Below are positions 6,503-7,468 of a stretch of 7,468 nt of DNA, one piece after another. The stretch covers positions 1 to 7,468 of the forward strand of contig DICP01000057.1 of assembly GCA_002417685.1 (NCBI GenBank), written 5' to 3'. The stretch comes from Candidatus Mesolinea sp. UBA5823. Lineage in GTDB: Bacteria; Chloroflexota; Anaerolineae; Anaerolineales; Anaerolineaceae. Each line of letters begins with the position of its first letter. The stretch's first letter is position 1. Below the pieces are notes generated by a model. That model was not told where the DNA came from. It searched no databases and was given only the letters and a program-made list of their open reading frames with translations. The translations under genes were made by a program, and so were the position numbers.

Positions 6503-7045
6503 ATGCCTGATTTCCTTACAATTTCCCCTTGGATCGGCGCTTTGATCATTTTTGTTTTGCGCGTGATCAATATTGCCATGGATACCCTGCGCGTTATGTT
6601 GACCATGCGTAATATGAAGGGGATTTCGTGGATACTTGGTTTCTTCGAGACAATTCTCTTTGTGATTGCCATGGGGGCAGTGTTGGATAATCTCAATAAT
6701 ATCCTCTATATCGTTGCCTATTCTGCTGGCTTTGCAACGGGCAACGTGGTTGGCATGGAAATCGAGAAACGCTTAGCCCTAGGCTATTCCCAGATAAGCA
6801 TCATTAGCCGTGCCCATGGCAAGGAGATTGCGCAGGCGTTGCGCGAAAATGACTTTGCGGTTACGGAAATCCCTGCACAAGGAAAGGATGGCACGGTCTT
6901 GCTGTTGCATTGCTCTATGCAGCGCAAAAGAGCAGACCAAGCCCAAAAAGTCATTTTGGATGTGGATCCTAACGCCTTCGTAACTGTGGAAGATATCATT
7001 TTGCAGCGCCACGGCTATTGGGGAAATCGAAATCTTCGCTGTTGA
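6503..7045 (+). CDS. UPF0316 membrane protein (DUF5698 + DUF2179)
   Basis: A 180-residue inner-membrane protein of the UPF0316 family (YebE type in Bacillus). Three hydrophobic segments lie at about 8-25, 43-60 and 66-85. They surround the family signature: RVINIAMDTLRVMLTMRN (20-37), FFETILFVIAMGAVLDNL (47-64) and YSAGFATGNVVGMEIEKRLA (73-92). The soluble C-terminal half (about 95-170) matches DUF2179, with REND-FAVTEIPAQGKDGTV (114-131), the RK pair at 141-142 and VDPNAFVTVEDI (154-165). DUF2179 domains also occur in larger membrane proteins (YitT type), where they are thought to be sensory or ligand-binding; the function of the short family is not established. The length is normal and the protein complete. 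It lies between glgP and a HAD-family gene, but the sequence gives no mechanistic link to glucan metabolism. Confidence 0.9.
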   Translation: MPDFLTISPWIGALIIFVLRVINIAMDTLRVMLTMRNMKGISWILGFFETILFVIAMGAVLDNLNNILYIVAYSAGFATGNVVGMEIEKRLALGYSQISIISRAHGKEIAQALRENDFAVTEIPAQGKDGTVLLLHCSMQRKRADQAQKVILDVDPNAFVTVEDIILQRHGYWGNRNLRC

Positions 7046-7054
7046 AACACGCTC

Positions 7055-7060
7055 AAGGGA
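7055..7060 (+). promoter_or_regulatory. Ribosome binding site supporting the GTG start of the HAD gene
   Basis: AAGGGA lies 7 nt before GTG 7068. Motif I of the HAD fold must begin within about ten residues of the N-terminus, and no ATG is available before it, so GTG 7068 is the natural start. Confidence 0.65.
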
Positions 7061-7067
7061 ATTACTC

Positions 7068-7468
7068 GTGAATGGCGCGCTGATTTTTGATTTTGATGGG
7101 CTTATCTTAGATACAGAGACGCCCGAGATGCGCATTTGGCAGCGCTTGTTTGCCCAAGCCGGAGGTGAGTTTGACGTTAAAGGCTATCAAGCCATCATTG
7201 GGACGTATGGCTCGGAAATCTACCGGCCCGCGGAGGAGCTTGCCCGCTTGCTCGACCATGGAACCACGCCCGAGGAGTTATGGGCATTGGTACAAGCAAA
7301 GAGCATCGAAGTGATCAATCGGGAACCGGCTTTGCCTGGCGTTGTGGAGCTCATCGCTGAGGCGAAAAGGGCAGGGCTTTCCTTAGGAGTTGGTTCCAGC
7401 TCTCCACGGGATTGGGTGTATAGACACTTACAGCGCTTAAGTCTTCTGAGTCAGTTTGATACTATCGT
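7068..7468 (+). CDS. HAD-superfamily hydrolase, beta-phosphoglucomutase-like subfamily (5' part only)
   Basis: The first 133 residues of a HAD enzyme; the reading frame is open to the end of the window and the gene is cut there. Motif I is FDFDGLILDTE (7-17), with Asp8 as the expected nucleophile and Asp10 as the acid/base. A helical cap (about 18-85) follows, then LPGVVELIAEAKRAGLSLGV (89-108) leading into motif II, GSSS (109-112). This arrangement (LDTE after motif I, small helical cap, PGV-ELI helix, SSS) is that of the beta-phosphoglucomutase/phosphatase branch. The motif III lysine and motif IV acidic residues lie beyond the window. Members act on small phosphorylated metabolites, often sugar phosphates, but the substrate cannot be predicted from this fragment. 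GTG 7068 follows AAGGGA at 7055-7060, 22 bp after the UPF0316 gene, so it is probably in the same transcript as glgP. Confidence 0.88.
   Translation, partial: MNGALIFDFDGLILDTETPEMRIWQRLFAQAGGEFDVKGYQAIIGTYGSEIYRPAEELARLLDHGTTPEELWALVQAKSIEVINREPALPGVVELIAEAKRAGLSLGVGSSSPRDWVYRHLQRLSLLSQFDTI

Noticed and set aside
6779..7135. A 118-codon open frame on the minus strand spanning the UPF0316 gene end and HAD gene start
   Set aside because: Both sense-strand genes here show family motifs and good ribosome binding sites; the antisense frame shows none.
1..7468. Mobile element, prophage or CRISPR signal
   Set aside because: I found no transposase, integrase, terminal repeats, target duplications or regularly spaced repeats. 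A DnaB-DnaC pair can occur in phages, but neighbouring BFN, glgP and UPF0316 genes indicate a chromosomal locus.

Overview
The window is 7.5 kb of ordinary, densely coded bacterial chromosome with every gene on the + strand. The gene set suggests an uncultured or environmental Chloroflexota, probably of the Anaerolineae type. It combines a bifunctional-nuclease domain protein, a DnaB helicase, a DnaD-domain protein, a zinc-finger DnaC/DnaI-type ATPase and an alpha-glucan phosphorylase with a DUF3417 N-terminus. The taxonomic call is inference from remembered family resemblance; no search was run. I see no mobile element, CRISPR array, tRNA or rRNA.

Region 1 (1-4171) reads as a DNA replication cluster. 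A short leader with a plausible extended -10 promoter precedes a bifunctional-nuclease (BFN/DUF151) protein with a very acidic tail. It is followed by the replicative helicase DnaB, a DnaD-domain primosome protein, and a DnaC/DnaI-like helicase loader that starts inside the dnaD-like gene. The loader is the most unusual item: after one N-terminal Cys4 zinc-finger-like module it carries two complete AAA+ ATPase modules. These align without a gap at an offset of 192 residues and are close to half identical by my hand count. Helicase, DnaD-like factor and loader together would form the helicase-loading step of replication initiation or restart.

Region 2 (4172-4294) is a 123-bp intergenic stretch. 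It holds a candidate promoter and an 8-bp inverted repeat, and separates the replication genes from a second transcription unit.

Region 3 (4295-7468) holds glgP (alpha-glucan phosphorylase), a small UPF0316/DUF2179 membrane protein, and the 5' part of a HAD-family phosphatase or phosphomutase-like gene that runs off the window. Gaps are 27 and 22 bp with good ribosome binding sites, so the three are probably co-transcribed. GlgP releases glucose-1-phosphate from storage glucan. The HAD enzyme could act on a sugar phosphate, but its substrate cannot be read from the fragment, and the membrane protein has no established link to glucan metabolism.

Nothing here is a clearly new system. The strongest candidate for follow-up is the tandem-AAA+ helicase loader and its linkage to DnaB and DnaD.
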